From Chamaelirium japonicum (taxonomy: Eukaryota; Streptophyta; Magnoliopsida; Liliales; Melanthiaceae): a DNA stretch of 64,000 nucleotides. Under the pieces are notes generated by a model, which was given only the letters and a program-made list of their open reading frames with translations, did not search any database and was not told where the DNA came from. Positions 24,456-35,928 of this stretch are shown here, one piece after another. A program made the translations under genes and the position numbers. Numbering within the stretch: the stretch's first letter is position 1; every line of letters starts with the position of its first letter. The stretch spans positions 18,581,532 to 18,645,531 of the forward strand of contig OX393549.1 of NCBI GenBank assembly GCA_947650365.1. The letters are read 5' to 3'.

Positions 24456-25229
24456 TGTTGAAAAAAAATATCAAGAAACAAAAAATCACATGCAACACAA
24501 CGCAACACAGATTGAGGCATGTGAAAACATGTTTTATTTTAAATCGTTATTTGCACCTTATAGTCACTGATGTGTCTACTTGTGAATCATCTTTCAGGAT
24601 ATAATAGCCTTATGGGACTATACCCAGGTACTGGTGATGAACCCACTTCAATCAATCTAGATACAAGGTTTTCTGGCAAAGAAAAAAACACAATAAAAAG
24701 GAATTTGAAGTCATCAATCGTAATGATTTGTGTTCATCCATTTTTTTTAGTGAGTTATGGGCTTGGATATATAGTGCCAATCTGCCCGTTCGGATCGTCA
24801 CATCTACCAGGACGGACGGTCCAATAACCACCCAGCTCAACAGGTGTTTTTGGCACCCTTTGCGCCCAACCGCCAAGTCAAAGCAGCATTTGGTCCATTC
24901 GTGCCTACCAGCATGCACACTATTTAGACCACTTTTGGACTGTCCTAACCCACTGAATATATTCGATCAACTGGGCCTCACACCCGAGTAATCGCATTCG
25001 TTTCTTTTTCTAGCCAAAAAAGGAAATGACTCCTCAATACGGCTCGCGCCATACTAAGTGCCCTCTAAGCGGTGTAAACTTATTTTCTCTTTTTTTTTTT
25101 TTTACTAAAATAGCTCCTAAAAGGTTTTGATCACTAACCTCCTACCTTGCTAGCCTTAACGCTTACCAATGTTGTAACAATTCTCACTAAAATATTTAAA
25201 TATTAAAATAATTTTGAAAATATCCAACA
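24456..25229 (-). repeat. 5' LTR (right) of the non-coding LTR element
   Basis: It ends TATCCAACA followed by the TSD CTTGA. No tRNA-complementary PBS could be recognised next to it at 24440-24455, which leaves the orientation call tentative. Confidence 0.75.
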
Positions 25230-25234
25230 CTTGA

Positions 25235-26519
25235 GATTCAGATTCTGGACTTACAAGTTTCAAAGCCAATCCCACAAGGCCTGAACTCAACTGGGTTTGA
25301 CGAGTAGACTGTAGAGCCTTGTACTTTTAGGTTTATATTTGTTTTCATAGTGTAATTGGCTTGTACTTGTACTATTTTGTGTTGAGTTTGAGTATGTTTT
25401 TCATTTCTATTTTCTGTACTCAAAATTTTGTTTTTTAGTGAATTATGAAGAGTTATTATCTATCTTTGCATTTTTTATGCAATTGTTGTGAATGGTTGAT
25501 CAAATATTTATGCGTTGTCAATGATTCAATATTTGTCAATTTGTGACAAAAAGGCAGAAAAAGATTTATGGGTATCATAGTATTTCATTGATGTTTTACA
25601 TCATTATTTTGCACATATAAATAACATAATCATTCTATTTCTTTTTATATGCATACTGATAGGGGGAGAAAACTTTGTTTACTGTCTTTTATTAATTTTT
25701 ATCACACATTTGTTTAATTCATATTTCTTAGTGTGACAAACATGGTTAAAGAAAAAGATGGCGATCGATCATTGATGATATTTTTTTTTTTATTTTTAGG
25801 ATAAGCAATTCTAAAGAGTAATGTATAACTTTGATACCTGCGTTGCCAGCCAGTGGAGGCAGATCTAGAAAACCACCGCCGCCAACATGGGGACCCGGGC
25901 CAGATCTGCTCCTCTGGCTGCATCCGGCGAGGATCCACGCCCCTGACGCCAAGAGGGGGCCATTGAACTAGAATGAGGGTCATCATGCATCTCCGGCATG
26001 ACGTACACAAAAAGCAGGCCACCGAGAAGCCCCTATTTACAAAGGGAGAAGAAGGGGGACCATAATCCTTGTCGAAAAGCACCATAATCGAGCTTCTCGG
26101 TCTCGTCGAAGCCATCGCTAGTGTCCGAGAAGGCCAAGAGGGGGCATCAAAACCCTAGAACCGGGTTGGAAAAGGGGGAAAAAGAGGCAAGGGCCACCTT
26201 CAGCCACTTTGGAGCAGTCATGCTCTTTCTCAAATTTGAACAAAAAGGATCCATCACGATTGAAAAAGAAATCAATTTTTCCCTCTGGGTTTCCAAAGTC
26301 TCAGAAACACCTCCTTGAGGTGTACAAAATAGGGTCTGCTCTCTATGAAAAAAACTCACCAATGAATGCCGCCATCTCTTTAGAATTGCATCTTCAACAG
26401 ATCTAAGTGGCAAGAACTGTAGTTTTGATACATTTATAAGTGTAGGCTCAATGAACCTCAAGTTCAGCTCAGCCACACTGACTAAGCTACCTATACTACT
26501 CGAAGAATCCCAAGGACAA
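25235..26519. other. No gene identified; possible LTR sequence
   Basis: 25240-25700 is AT-rich. 25840-26170 is GC-rich with CCACCGCCGCCAAC and an 'aaccctagaaccggg'-type phrase often seen in plant LTR transcripts. Open frames on both strands (for example 25714-26115 minus) contain no known domain and overlap each other, so I do not call a gene. Confidence 0.4.
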
Positions 26520-27111
26520 AACATCAAGCACTTGATGTGCTCATTTCACTAGAGCATTTTCAGAACTCTTAGTAGGATCTGTTACCCCAACAACCAAATT
26601 TCTACTATAAGACAGAACAACACCTCTTAACCACACAATCAATTGATTAGAGTGAGTAGAGTGTAGAATAAAGACACAAGAGAAAGAGAGACACATAGGT
26701 TTGTTAACGAGGTTCTGTCGTAGCCTATGTCCCCGTGCAGTAAGTCGCAACCTTGCCAAGGAGAGCTTAGACAAGTGGTCGGAAAGAAAAGAAGATTGGG
26801 GGTGTGAGTTGAGGTCCTAGGTCCGATCAACTGAAATCTAGAGCTCTGCAGTCTAGAATTGATCAAAAGTCCATTCTGCTAATGTAAGGTTGCCTATTTA
26901 TAGATACTGACATGTTGCAGTTGCCAGGGCTAACGTGGTGGCTTGTGACCAATTCATGTGGCAGCCTGTGACTGGTCCACGTGTCAGCATTTGCAAGAGG
27001 GTTGATGGGCCTCCAAACGGGCCTTGAGCTACATTGTGCGCTGAGTACAGAGCTACATGCTACAGACCTTTGAGCTGACAAAATATCTTAGCCAAGTTTT
27101 GTACCTACAAA
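26520..27111 (-). repeat. Probable LTR fragment
   Basis: GGTTTGTTAACGAGGTTCTG and CCTATGTCCCCGTG (26698-26735) resemble a stretch common in plant copia LTRs. The segment can be read as ending TACCTACA at 27111, followed by a purine-rich tract on the minus strand (GGTGGAGAGTTT). The other boundary and any TSD are not visible. Confidence 0.35.
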
Positions 27112-27337
27112 ACTCTCCACCACCATCACCCAAGCTTGAGCTTTAGATTTTTAGTGTTTGCAGCTTCTTTGTATCCATCAAGATTTTTCTACACCTTGGC
27201 CTAGTGGTACTTCCTGCCTCCCATGTTGAAGAGGTTCCTTGTTTGACTCCCGATATGGACACCATGGAGCAAACTTTTCCTTAAGGCCATTGTTGACTTG
27301 ATTGCGCGTGTGAATCCTTACCATTGATGTCATGTTC

Positions 27338-27470
27338 TCCGGAATATGGAATTAATAAACAACAGTTGCTGTCTTCCTTGTCTCCCTCGTTTCAATCTCC
27401 GGACCTCTTTGAGTCCTTGCTTGAGTGCCCTGTTTTCTAATTGCCTGGCCAGTTTAGCAGAAAAAGGGGT
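27338..27470. repeat. Dispersed repeat shared with 38376-38500
   Basis: GGAATTAATAAA...GTTGCTG, TCCGGACCTCTTTGAGTCC, TTGCTTGAGTGCCCTGT and the following AAAAAGGGGT recur at 38376-38500. Both copies stand next to otherwise unrelated sequence, so this is a dispersed element fragment of unknown type. Confidence 0.6.
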
Positions 27471-27699
27471 ATATTAATTCAGGATACAAAATCTGACCCC
27501 AATGCAATAAAATGTCCTCCGTTAAGAGTTCTTTAAAGTCTACTCTAAATTCATAAAAATTTTAAAATTAGGTCTATGGTCGTCGTCCTAATGAACGATG
27601 GAAATATGAAATGATATTAATACCCCTAGAAAAAGCTGAGAGCATTTAATGCCAAGTGAAATGTAAACATTAAAAATATTTTCAGAGTTATTGTAGTTG

Positions 27700-28560
27700 A
27701 TACAGTAACTTCAAGTTTTTTGTCATGTAGTGAAGCTTTTTCATATGTTTTACTACATGACAAAAATTTCAAAGTTACTGTAGAAGCTATGAGTAAATTG
27801 ATACGCTTTATATAATGTTTAATATGCTTTGAAGGATCTAAAATATATGTTTAATAATTAAAATACGTTTTAGTTAACATACAGAGAAAGCAACAACTTT
27901 AGCATATATAGCAACTCCGAAGCCATGTAATAGAGTTTCACTACATGGAAAAAAAAATTAAAATTAATGTTGATGCTATGGGTAAATTAAAATATACTTT
28001 ATATAAAGTTCAATACGGTTTTAGTAGTCAAAAATATATTTTTTATAATTTAAAATACGTTTTAGGTAATAAACATGAAAAGTAGTAACTGTAGCAGCTG
28101 TAGTAACTCCGAAGCCACGTGAAAGAGTTCCTTTACAGGATAATTTTTTTCAAAGTCATTGTAAACACTATGGTTATATTAAAATACACTTTGTATAATT
28201 GCTCGATACGCTTTTAGTAATCTAAAATACGTATTTTATAATTTAAAATACACATTAGGTAATATACAGAAAAAACAATACCTATAACAGCTATAGTAAC
28301 TCCAAAACTACATGAAAGGGTTTCACTACGTGAATTTTTTTTGTCGAAATTACTATAGACGCAATGGGTAAATTAAAATACATCTTAGATAATGTTCAAT
28401 ACGATTTTAATAATCTAAAATATATATTTAATAATTTAAAATATGTTTTATATAATATATAGAGGAAACAATAACTATAGCAGCTATAGTAACTGAGAAA
28501 TCAAGTGAAAAAACTTTACTATATGACAAAAAAAATCCAGAGAGTTATTATAGCGGCTAA
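27700..28560. repeat. Tandem array of ~190-bp AT-rich units
   Basis: The phrase TTTCACTACATG...(A)n...GTTACTGTAGANGCTATG recurs at about 27748, 27937, 28127, 28320 and 28510, spacings 189-193 bp. Units also share GCAGCTATAGTAACTCC and TTTAAAATACGTTTTAGGTAA. Copies differ by perhaps 20-25%. The array ends just upstream of the kinase gene's promoter region. Confidence 0.85.
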
Positions 28561-28959
28561 AAATGACACCTATTGTCATATTGGGATCAAATTTTGGATC
28601 CTCAATTAATTTTTTAAAAATAAATAAAATCCGTACACCTGAGCTGACTCCCAATTAAAGTTACACTACTGTCACGTGATCCCAACTTACTAAAACTTTC
28701 GGTTCCCGGTTCCTTATCTGGCGTATTTCCCGTATCCGGTAAAGCTGATTCAATCCCCTTCCCCCACCCCTCGACCGACCGCTGCCCCTTACCTGCTGCC
28801 GCCGGTATCAGAAGTACCTGACCGCTGCGTCGGTCGACACAGTCGACCGGTTTCCCGCGGAAAAGAGGGCGGGTATTCTGACCCGCAGGCCTTGGCTGAC
28901 AGCCTCCTCCCACCCTCTTTCTCTGTTTTGGACTCTGGTGTTGGTGCGCTCACCCCCCC

Positions 28960-28999
<40 letters not shown>

Positions 29000-29214
29000 A
29001 CCGTCGTCTTCGCTTTCTTTCTGGTAATAGAAAAGTGCAGCTTAACCAAGGTCCGTCGTCATCAGTGCGCTGCCACCTTTACGTGCCCCGTTGGGCCTTT
29101 TCCAGTCGAGGGGGTTCGGGGTTCCGATAGCAGTTGGAGTGGTTGGGCTGATGATGTCCCCGGCGGCCCTCCGGTTTTAAAAGAATGCCTCGCCGGATTG
29201 CGACAAACGAACAA
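28561..29214 (+). promoter_or_regulatory. Promoter / 5' leader region of the kinase gene
   Basis: Composition changes from AT-rich to GC-rich at about 28680. A (CT)n tract of about 35 bp lies at 28962-28997; such tracts are common near plant transcription starts. No certain TATA box. The exact start of transcription cannot be fixed from sequence. Confidence 0.45.
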
Positions 29215-29716
29215 GATTCTAGGTGGGATTCCTCTCCTCTGCTCTGCTCTGCTCTGCTCATGGCTCTGCCCTTCCCCCCTTTAAAGCATCCCATCTCCTC
29301 CACGATTCCTTATGGGTTTCTGCTTGATTTGATCGTGGTGCTGTAGGATTCAAATCCCAGTGCCACTGCAATTCAAACAAATCACGTGGTGACCGATCCC
29401 AACTGGGTTTCACCCCTCCTCTCTCTCTCTAGGAATTTGAGGTGCGCCTCCAGTGATTCTAGGTGGGATTTCTCTCCTCTGCTCTGCTCTGCTCATGGCT
29501 CTGTCCTTCCTCCGCCTCCATTCACCCCTTTAAAGCATCCCATCTCTTCAACGATTCCAGATGGGTTTGTGCTTGATTTGATCGTGGTGCTGTAGGATTC
29601 AAATCACAGTGCCACCGGGATTCAAACAAATCACGTGGTAACCGATCCCAACTGGGATTCACACCTCCTCTCTCTCTCTATCTAGGAACCCAGAGAGTTT
29701 GAGGTGCCCCCCCAGT
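29215..29716 (+). repeat. Tandem duplication in the kinase 5' leader
   Basis: Copy 1 is 29215-29454 and copy 2 is 29455-29716. Both start GATTCTAGGTGGGATT and share CTCTGCTCTGCTCTGCTCATGG, TTTGATCGTGGTGCTGTAGG, CAAACAAATCACGTGGT and a CT tract ending in TAG. Identity is about 90%. Each copy contains ACGTGG-type (G-box-like) sequence and a polypyrimidine-AG that could serve as a 3' splice site. Confidence 0.85.
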
Positions 29717-29769
29717 GATTCCGGCCGCGTGAGTGAATTGAAGAGGTGGGTGGAGCCGAGAACCCGAGA

Positions 29770-32700
29770 ATGGCGGTCGGAACGCGAGTTTCGGAGGAGA
29801 AGAGTCAGGGGAGGTGCGTGCTGGTTAGCATCCAACTCGACGGCGGCAATGGCAGAGAGGTGCTCAATTGGGCGCTCGGCAAAGTCGCCGGGCAGGGGGA
29901 CCGTGTCGTGGCGGTGCATGTCTGCCGCAGCTCGGGTATCATCACGCTTGATTAGCATCCAACCCATTGATACATAGCACTTGCTCATCTCTTCTCGGTC
30001 CTCGCAGATCCCTACAGCACCTCCACCATGTCTTTGATCAGGGTGTTGGACGATGATCTGGCGATATATGAAGGCATCTGCAATCTGAAGCAGGTGAGTG
30101 GGTTCTCGCATTTGCGCCGAATCAAGTTTTCCCTTTCGTTCCGCCGCTGATTCGTGGTTCTCAGTTAGTCCTTGTGGGCCGGGTGTCTCGGGGGAGCTCG
30201 GTTCGGAGAGTTCTAGTGAGAGAAGCGGAGCTCTGCGCTGCCACGGCGGTGGTGGTCGGAGTAAGCAGGAATTACCCCTTCGGGTCGGTGTTAGAAATTC
30301 ACAACTTTCGTTCGTTTTCGGCAGTTGGGCACTTACATTTCTGATAAAGCTAATCATAGCTGTTGCTTTCAGGAGCTCAACTTCCTTAGCTAAGTACTGC
30401 GCCAAGAAACTCCCCCCAACTACTGCTTTGATTGCAGTGCACAAGGGAAAGATCATCTTCGAGAGGGGGGCTACTAAAATCTCTCCAGGTTTGAGTTCTC
30501 ATCTCTACATAGATAACTTCTTGATGTTCTTGAATTTCTCTTGTGTTCCCGTCTTTTTTAGTTAGATCTTGTTGGTTTGGACTAGGAGGAGAATCGAAGC
30601 CTATTCTTCGAACTTTCTTGCATCCGAGCATCAGCGCGGATCCTAAATTTATCACCCCGAGCCGCGAATTCATGTCGGACATCGGAACTCCGAGGATATC
30701 TGATGTTAGCTATGGAGATAGCATCAAGGGGGAGGTTTCGAATGATGACTACCACCTTCTCCATGAGCGGATTGAAGAAGGCGATCCAAGTTCGATATCG
30801 GTGCTGGTGAGGAAGGCGCCTGATGGGCCAGGTTGGCCCCTACTCCGAAGAGCAGTGTTGACGAACCGTGAAGATCCAAAAGACGGTGAAGCTCGGGAGA
30901 TGACGGTTGTTCAATGGGCCATGAACCTCCCGGATAGGTCTTCCCCATCCATCCAATCTAATCTGGGTAAAGATGGTACATCTGCATCCACTGGTCTATC
31001 AAAGGAGCTGGAGAGAGTTCTGAGAGCTAATTCCTCTAGCTGCAAATGGTTCCAGTATGAGGAGCTACAAAGCTCAACCAGTCACTTCTCTTCAGGTTCT
31101 CTCTCTACACATTGATCATTCTATTGGTGAATATCTCAAGCTTCTTCTCATTGTACCCTTTGATTTCAAACAGACAATTTGATCGGGAAAGGAGGGAGTA
31201 GCCGAGTTTACGAGGGATGTTTTGCCGGTGGCCAGAAAATGGCTATAAAATTATCAAAATTAAATGAGGAAACATCAAGGGATTTCCTCCTGGAGGTTGA
31301 TATCATCACCAATCTGAAGCACGACCGCATCGTACCTTTGCTAGGGATCTGCATCGAGGACACGAATCTAGTCTCTCTTTACAGCTACTTTTGCAAAGGA
31401 AGCTTAGAGGAAAATCTCCATGGTATGATTCATTACTAGTTGCAGTTGATATCCCCATATCCCCATTCAACAATTTAAAGTTTATGCAAATTCCTTCCAT
31501 ATTCACCAAGTTTTGCGATACTCTCAAATTTACTCTCCGTGCCCCCTCAAAATTGGTCATGGGGGGGGGGGGGGGGGGGGGGGGCAACGGGTATATGAAG
31601 ACACGAAACTCCCACCCCTAGCCGATATGGGACTAACCGCTCAACAGATGGGCTTTCATGTACTAGTTGCCATGGATTTCAAATGTTTGTATTTCCATCC
31701 AACTCTAAATTTGTATCAATCATCATCAAGGTAGTATAAAACATATTTCATCATGACCTCACAGGTAAAAGAGCAAAGCCTCCATTGCCGTGGGACATGA
31801 GACTCAAGGTAGCAATTGGGGTCGCAGAGGGGCTAAACTACCTACACAATGTCTGTTCTCGACCTGTTATTCATAGAGATGTGAAGTCCTCAAACATTCT
31901 TCTCTCTGATGAATTTGAGCCACAGGTACAATTTGAAATCAATCGATGAACCTCTGAATCTCTTGTACTAAATTGACAAAGATTTTATTTCTCGGTGACA
32001 GTTATCTGATTTTGGCCTAGCTTTATGGGCACCAACAACTTCATCTCCCCTAACGCATAGTGATGTTCACGGGACTTTCGGGTGAGTAACAATTTTCTTC
32101 GAGAATTCCAGTTGAATTGTATTCATTTATCCACCATCCTTTGTATCTTAAATTCTAAAGAAGCGAATTATCTCAACAGATACCTTGCTCCTGAGTACTT
32201 CATGTATGGTAAAATAAGTGAAAAGGTTGATGTCTACGCCTTTGGCGTCGTTTTACTCGAACTCCTAACAGGCAGAGAAGCAATAAACAATAAGAATCCC
32301 AAGGGTGAAGAGAGTTTGGTCATATGGGTAAGAGCCTCTCAGTTGATTTGTACACAGTACTACCTTTTTCTACTGATATGCTATGTTTCCTGCTCAACAA
32401 TCATACCAACTGCTAACTAACCAAATGATAAATATTGTGATTGTGATGGAAAAGGCAACACCGATACTAGCGAAAGGGGATGTTATGGAGTTACTCGATC
32501 CAAACCTCGAAAGCTATGATGAGGATGAGATGAGGAGAATGGCTTTGGCTGCATCTCTTTGCTTAACAAAGGCTGCTTGTCTCCGGCCAGCGATTAACCA
32601 GGTACGAGACAGATTGCACTCATTAGTTCTCGTCTCGAGTATTGGTCTGTCTAAGGGAGTAGTTAGCATTCCTATTGCTTTTGCTTGGATCTAACCCTTG

Positions 32701-32953
32701 GTTTCGAATGCTGCAGATATTAGGGCTTCTCCGAAGGGAGGAAGAGCTGGAGAAATGGATGAACTCCCGGACCGGATGTACTCCGAACGACCCGGATGAA
32801 GATTCTTATCCGGGTTCAAGCATCGGATCACACCTATGCCTCTTGCTCGACGTGGACGATAATGCTTCGATCTCCAGCCTCGAACCGCACCACCAAACTT
32901 CCTTGGAGGAGTACCTACGCGAACGATGTAGCCGCTCCTCAAGCTTTGATTAG
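29770..32953 (+). CDS. USP-domain receptor-like cytoplasmic kinase (RLCK class VI type), 11 exons
   Basis: Predicted 680-aa intracellular Ser/Thr kinase. Exons: 29770-29935, 30008-30093, 30165-30283, 30373-30488, 30562-31095, 31174-31422, 31765-31925, 32002-32081, 32180-32327, 32455-32601, 32717-32953 (TAG). Every junction is GT-AG, phases match and the total is 2043 nt. Residues ~14-162 form a universal-stress-protein (adenine nucleotide alpha-hydrolase-like) domain ([35 protein letters not shown]). A Ser-rich linker with WPLLRRAV follows. Kinase domain from ~341: glycine loop GKGGSSRVY (345-353), Lys366, HRDVKSSN with Asp462, DFG at 480-482, APE at 507-509. All catalytic residues are present. 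No signal peptide or membrane segment, as expected for an RLCK. Family knowledge: plant class VI RLCKs pair USP and kinase domains and some bind ROP GTPases; the role here is inferred only. GC-rich 5' exons, AT-richer 3' exons. The start ATG precedes the USP domain by the usual short lead. Confidence 0.93.
31423..31764 (+). other. Kinase intron 6 with 24-nt G run
   Basis: A 342-bp intron separates the kinase N-lobe exon from the exon carrying HRD. Positions 31561-31584 are an uninterrupted G run, a feature prone to slippage and G-quadruplex formation. Confidence 0.85.
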
Positions 32954-33230
32954 GGGTCTTTTAATGTTTTGTTCTCTTGGTCTTTCCATATACCAAATTG
33001 TGGAGTTTGGAGTGATTTGATGAGTTTGTATATTAGTAGTAAGGCTAGAGGAAAGGTTAGCAGAGTGGTTGTTAGGCAGCCCTTGGCCTTCATTGCTCAT
33101 AAAGAAGCAGAGTGGTTAGAATTTTGTAGCTATAGTGTCACATTGGATGTAATAACAGGGAGTTTATAAGGGAGGATGGTGGAGAGTGCATGTTTTCCCC
33201 GAAGGCTCCATCTTCATGATCACTAGTAAG
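32954..33230 (+). other. Putative 3' UTR of the kinase gene
   Basis: T-rich sequence after the stop codon. No canonical AATAAA was seen; AATAAC at about 33150 is the nearest match. The polyadenylation site is unknown. Confidence 0.4.
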
Positions 33231-34009
33231 AAACCCGGGCAATGCCCAAATGGGCTTGATGCATACCATTAGGCAAAGATGACATTGTAACTGTTCGAAA
33301 AAGTGTGAAATCTGAAATGAGTGTGATTCACTTGTTAGAGAGCTAGGGAGAGAGAGAGATTAACATGAAATGACTATTAAATGTCATTGAATAAAAATTT
33401 ATTATTTTTATAGTAGATTTTAAAGAGATTTAAAAGAATTCTAGCTTTTTAAAAAAAAGAGACTTCCATTTTAGTTTAGACATATAGATTGGAAACTGTC
33501 TTTCTTTTAATGGAAACCCGTGGCACATAGAACCTTAAATTCGTCGAATTGCTTACACACTCCCTGCACCGTCGAATTGCTTAATTGCATGCCAACCGCT
33601 ACGAAGCGGCGGTTCGAGGCAGTGTCTTGGTCAATGTGAGGCACGCAAAGCTCGGCGACAGGAGTGCGTCGGCGGTGGCGGGGCATGGCGGTCGTGGATT
33701 GGATCTTCTTTCCATCTATTTAGTCAAGGTTGTGAGAGTGATGCGTTTTGTTTCCGGCCGGCTATTTCTTGTCCCCCTCTCTCTCCTTTGAAACAGATAG
33801 AAAGGTGAGGAGTTTCTTTTTTTGGGGCAATAGGGCTAAAGTCCATGGAGCCTATGCTCTTTTAGCTAAAGAACAAACAACAATTATCTTTAGTGTAAAG
33901 TCCCTCCCAAAATGCATGTTTTACAACAAATTTCCTAACCGTCGTTGTCGACTTTTCTACCCATTCAAATGACCAAAATATTTTCTCATTACCCATCCAA
34001 CCGAACCAA
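33231..34009. other. No gene identified
   Basis: Begins with CCCGGGCAATGCCC (33228-33250), a phrase common in dispersed plant repeats. The rest is intergenic with short unconvincing frames (33585-33791, 33748-33972). Confidence 0.45.
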
Positions 34010-34330
34010 TCCAGCAAGAGTAACAATTCACTGGTAACAGTAAAAATTATTGTAGCAATTGCTACAGCGATTTAGCTATAGCGACTACAGTAAAATTATT
34101 ATAGCTAAGAGTAACAATTCGGTTTGATAAGAGTAACATTTGACCGAATTAATACCCTTGCTACAGTGACTTCACTATAGCAAGAGTATCAAATCGGTTT
34201 GGTAAGAGTAACAATTGACCGAATTGATAACCTTGCTATAGTGATTTCACTATAGCAGCTACAATTAAATCACTGTAATACTCTTGCTACAATGATTTTA
34301 TTGAAGCTACTACAATGCACTATGTCAATC
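34010..34330. repeat. Local degenerate repeats of GAGTAACAATTNRCCGAATT / CTATAGTGATTTCAC
   Basis: Two units of about 80 bp (about 34118-34195 and 34196-34280) share TTTGGTAAGAGTAACA, GACCGAATT, CCTTGCTA and TAGTGANTTCACTATAGCA. Short inverted pairs around AGTGA/TCACT are included. Confidence 0.65.
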
Positions 34331-35299
34331 AATTGAGTTTTTACTTTTTACCGACGAATTGTTACTCTTTTATGTGCAAATGTTTCTCTCTCTCTTTCTC
34401 TCTCTCCCCCGTCACAGCACCATTAAAGACTCCATCTACATGATCAGAGTATTGAACTTGTAAAGTTGACCACTTACAGAGAAAATAATAAAGATGAAGG
34501 TAGTGTCATCAGAGATGAGGTAGGCTACAAAGTTCAGACAAAAGGATCAACCATGGTTTCGGTGGCATCGGCCGTCAACCCGATGTCCATAGATTTTTTT
34601 TTTGTTTTATTTTTTATGGATCAGCCAGGCGGTCAGAAGACAGACCACTGGAACCTGACATCATCGGTCAGAATTAGGGATTAGCACGCACAAACAAGAC
34701 AACAACAGCCTTGAGAAAAAGTTCGCTCCACGGTGAACAAAGAACCTCTCGAACAAGAGAGGAAGTAGCACTCGGACAAGAGCCCGCGCGCTGGCGATGA
34801 TGGCCGTCGATTGTGCCTGCTCTCGCAGCATGCACTAATCGGCCGGCCATTGTTCACGGCTTTCTAAGTGGCGAAAAAAGATTGGAAGAGCTCACAGGTG
34901 ACGAGTGGTGGTGGATAGTTTATAGATTGGGCAGTGGAAACTTCGGGGAGAAGAGAAGGGGAATTTAGGTGGAGATAGGTGGCGGGAACAAACGGTTGAT
35001 TAGATTAGTGGGGTTCTCTTTCCTTTTTTTTTTTTTTTTTCCTCATAAATTAGGTGACTAGATATGAAGATTTCACATTGCAGAAATATTCTTTTAATGG
35101 GAAAGAGGGTTGAATATAATCGCATGGCATCATCGGTTAGGCCGATGACGGATCCCACCGATCGTGCGTTAGGTCTTCGGCATCAACAAGATGAGGTGGA
35201 TCACAGAAGCAATCCATCCATTTAACTAATAATCGAGTTCCGAGACCCACCAGGGGATAGAGGAGTTGGCAAAGCGAAATGCTTCTCCTTCGTGACTGT
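34331..35299. other. No gene identified
   Basis: Mixed intergenic sequence with a CT tract (34384-34408) and a T run (35020-35040). Several short frames without domain. Confidence 0.45.
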
Positions 35300-35550
35300 C
35301 TTCGTCAGCATATATATCCCCCCCTCTACCTCCACGCGAGGCTAGGGATGAACATCCGTCAGTCCGAGAGGAGGAGGCACTCCTCGGATACAACCTGACC
35401 ATATTTTGGCCCGACTAGGCAGAATCTGACTCTGATACCATTTGTAGATATCTTCTTTTTTCAAAACCCGAATCGTAAGGAGAGCTCTACTAGAGGGTAT
35501 ATAAGCACATCATCGTCCAGTCCCTAGTCGATGTGGAACTAAACCCAACA
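35300..35550 (-). mobile_element. TRIM element, minus strand, one LTR plus internal domain
   Basis: The LTR is 35443-35550 (108 bp); on the minus strand it reads TGTTGGGTTTAGTTCCACAT...GATATCTACA. It is followed by the PBS AATGGTATCAGAGTC (35429-35443 region). The internal part ends in a polypurine-like GAGGTAGAGGGGGGG near 35315-35330, but no second LTR follows. Same family and LTR length as 17701-18073. Confidence 0.75.
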
Positions 35551-35928
35551 GGATGAGAAGGTTGCGGGTTCGAGTTCCTCCCCTCATCCCCTTGAGTTAC
35601 CCAGGAGTTCGTTCGAAAACTTCCGAGCGGGTCGGTGAAAAAGAAAAAGAATTTCCAAGGAGGTGAATATGTTGGGCATGAATAGAGAGTTGACTACAAC
35701 CCTCAAGAACAAACTTGGACAATTAGTTACAGTAGCCAACTTGGACAAGTAAGGGAAAGAGAGAAGAACAGTCTATTTGTTTGTTGACCAGTTGATTTGT
35801 TAGTCACAATACCATGCCTAAAACTAGATATTCAGTTAGGCAACTTAGGCGGCAAGTTATTCAAATTCCGTACGCATCGGAAGGTCAAATCCACATAGAC
35901 AAGTAACTTGGCCGGGACAGCCCAAACC
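35551..35928. other. No gene identified
   Basis: Contains GGGTTCGAGTTCC (about 35567-35579), a box B-like phrase, without a clear box A because the TRIM LTR abuts it. Otherwise unassigned. The last eight bases CCCAAACC are the TSD of the next element. Confidence 0.45.

Larger units (their letters stand above)
21504..25229 (-). mobile_element. Non-coding LTR retrotransposon with perfect 5-bp TSD
   Basis: Direct terminal repeats 21504-22406 (903 bp) and 24456-25229 (774 bp) start TGTTG and end CAACA or TTAACA. They share AACAGGTGTTTNTGGCACCC, CACACCCGAGT and many other blocks, with roughly one difference every 5-8 bp. CTTGA flanks both ends (21499-21503 and 25230-25234). The 2.05-kb interior is AT-rich and lacks any readable Gag or Pol domain. 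Minus orientation is inferred from a polypurine-like AAAATGATAGAGGAT read just inside the left LTR. An old non-autonomous element. Confidence 0.85.

Noticed and set aside
25714..26527. Two host genes on the minus strand
   Set aside because: Overlapping frames in several phases, no recognisable domain, no consistent GT-AG joins, and surroundings that look like LTR sequence.
35560..35585. tRNA gene
   Set aside because: Only a box B-like GGTTCGAGTTCC is present; no acceptor stem or box A could be paired with it.
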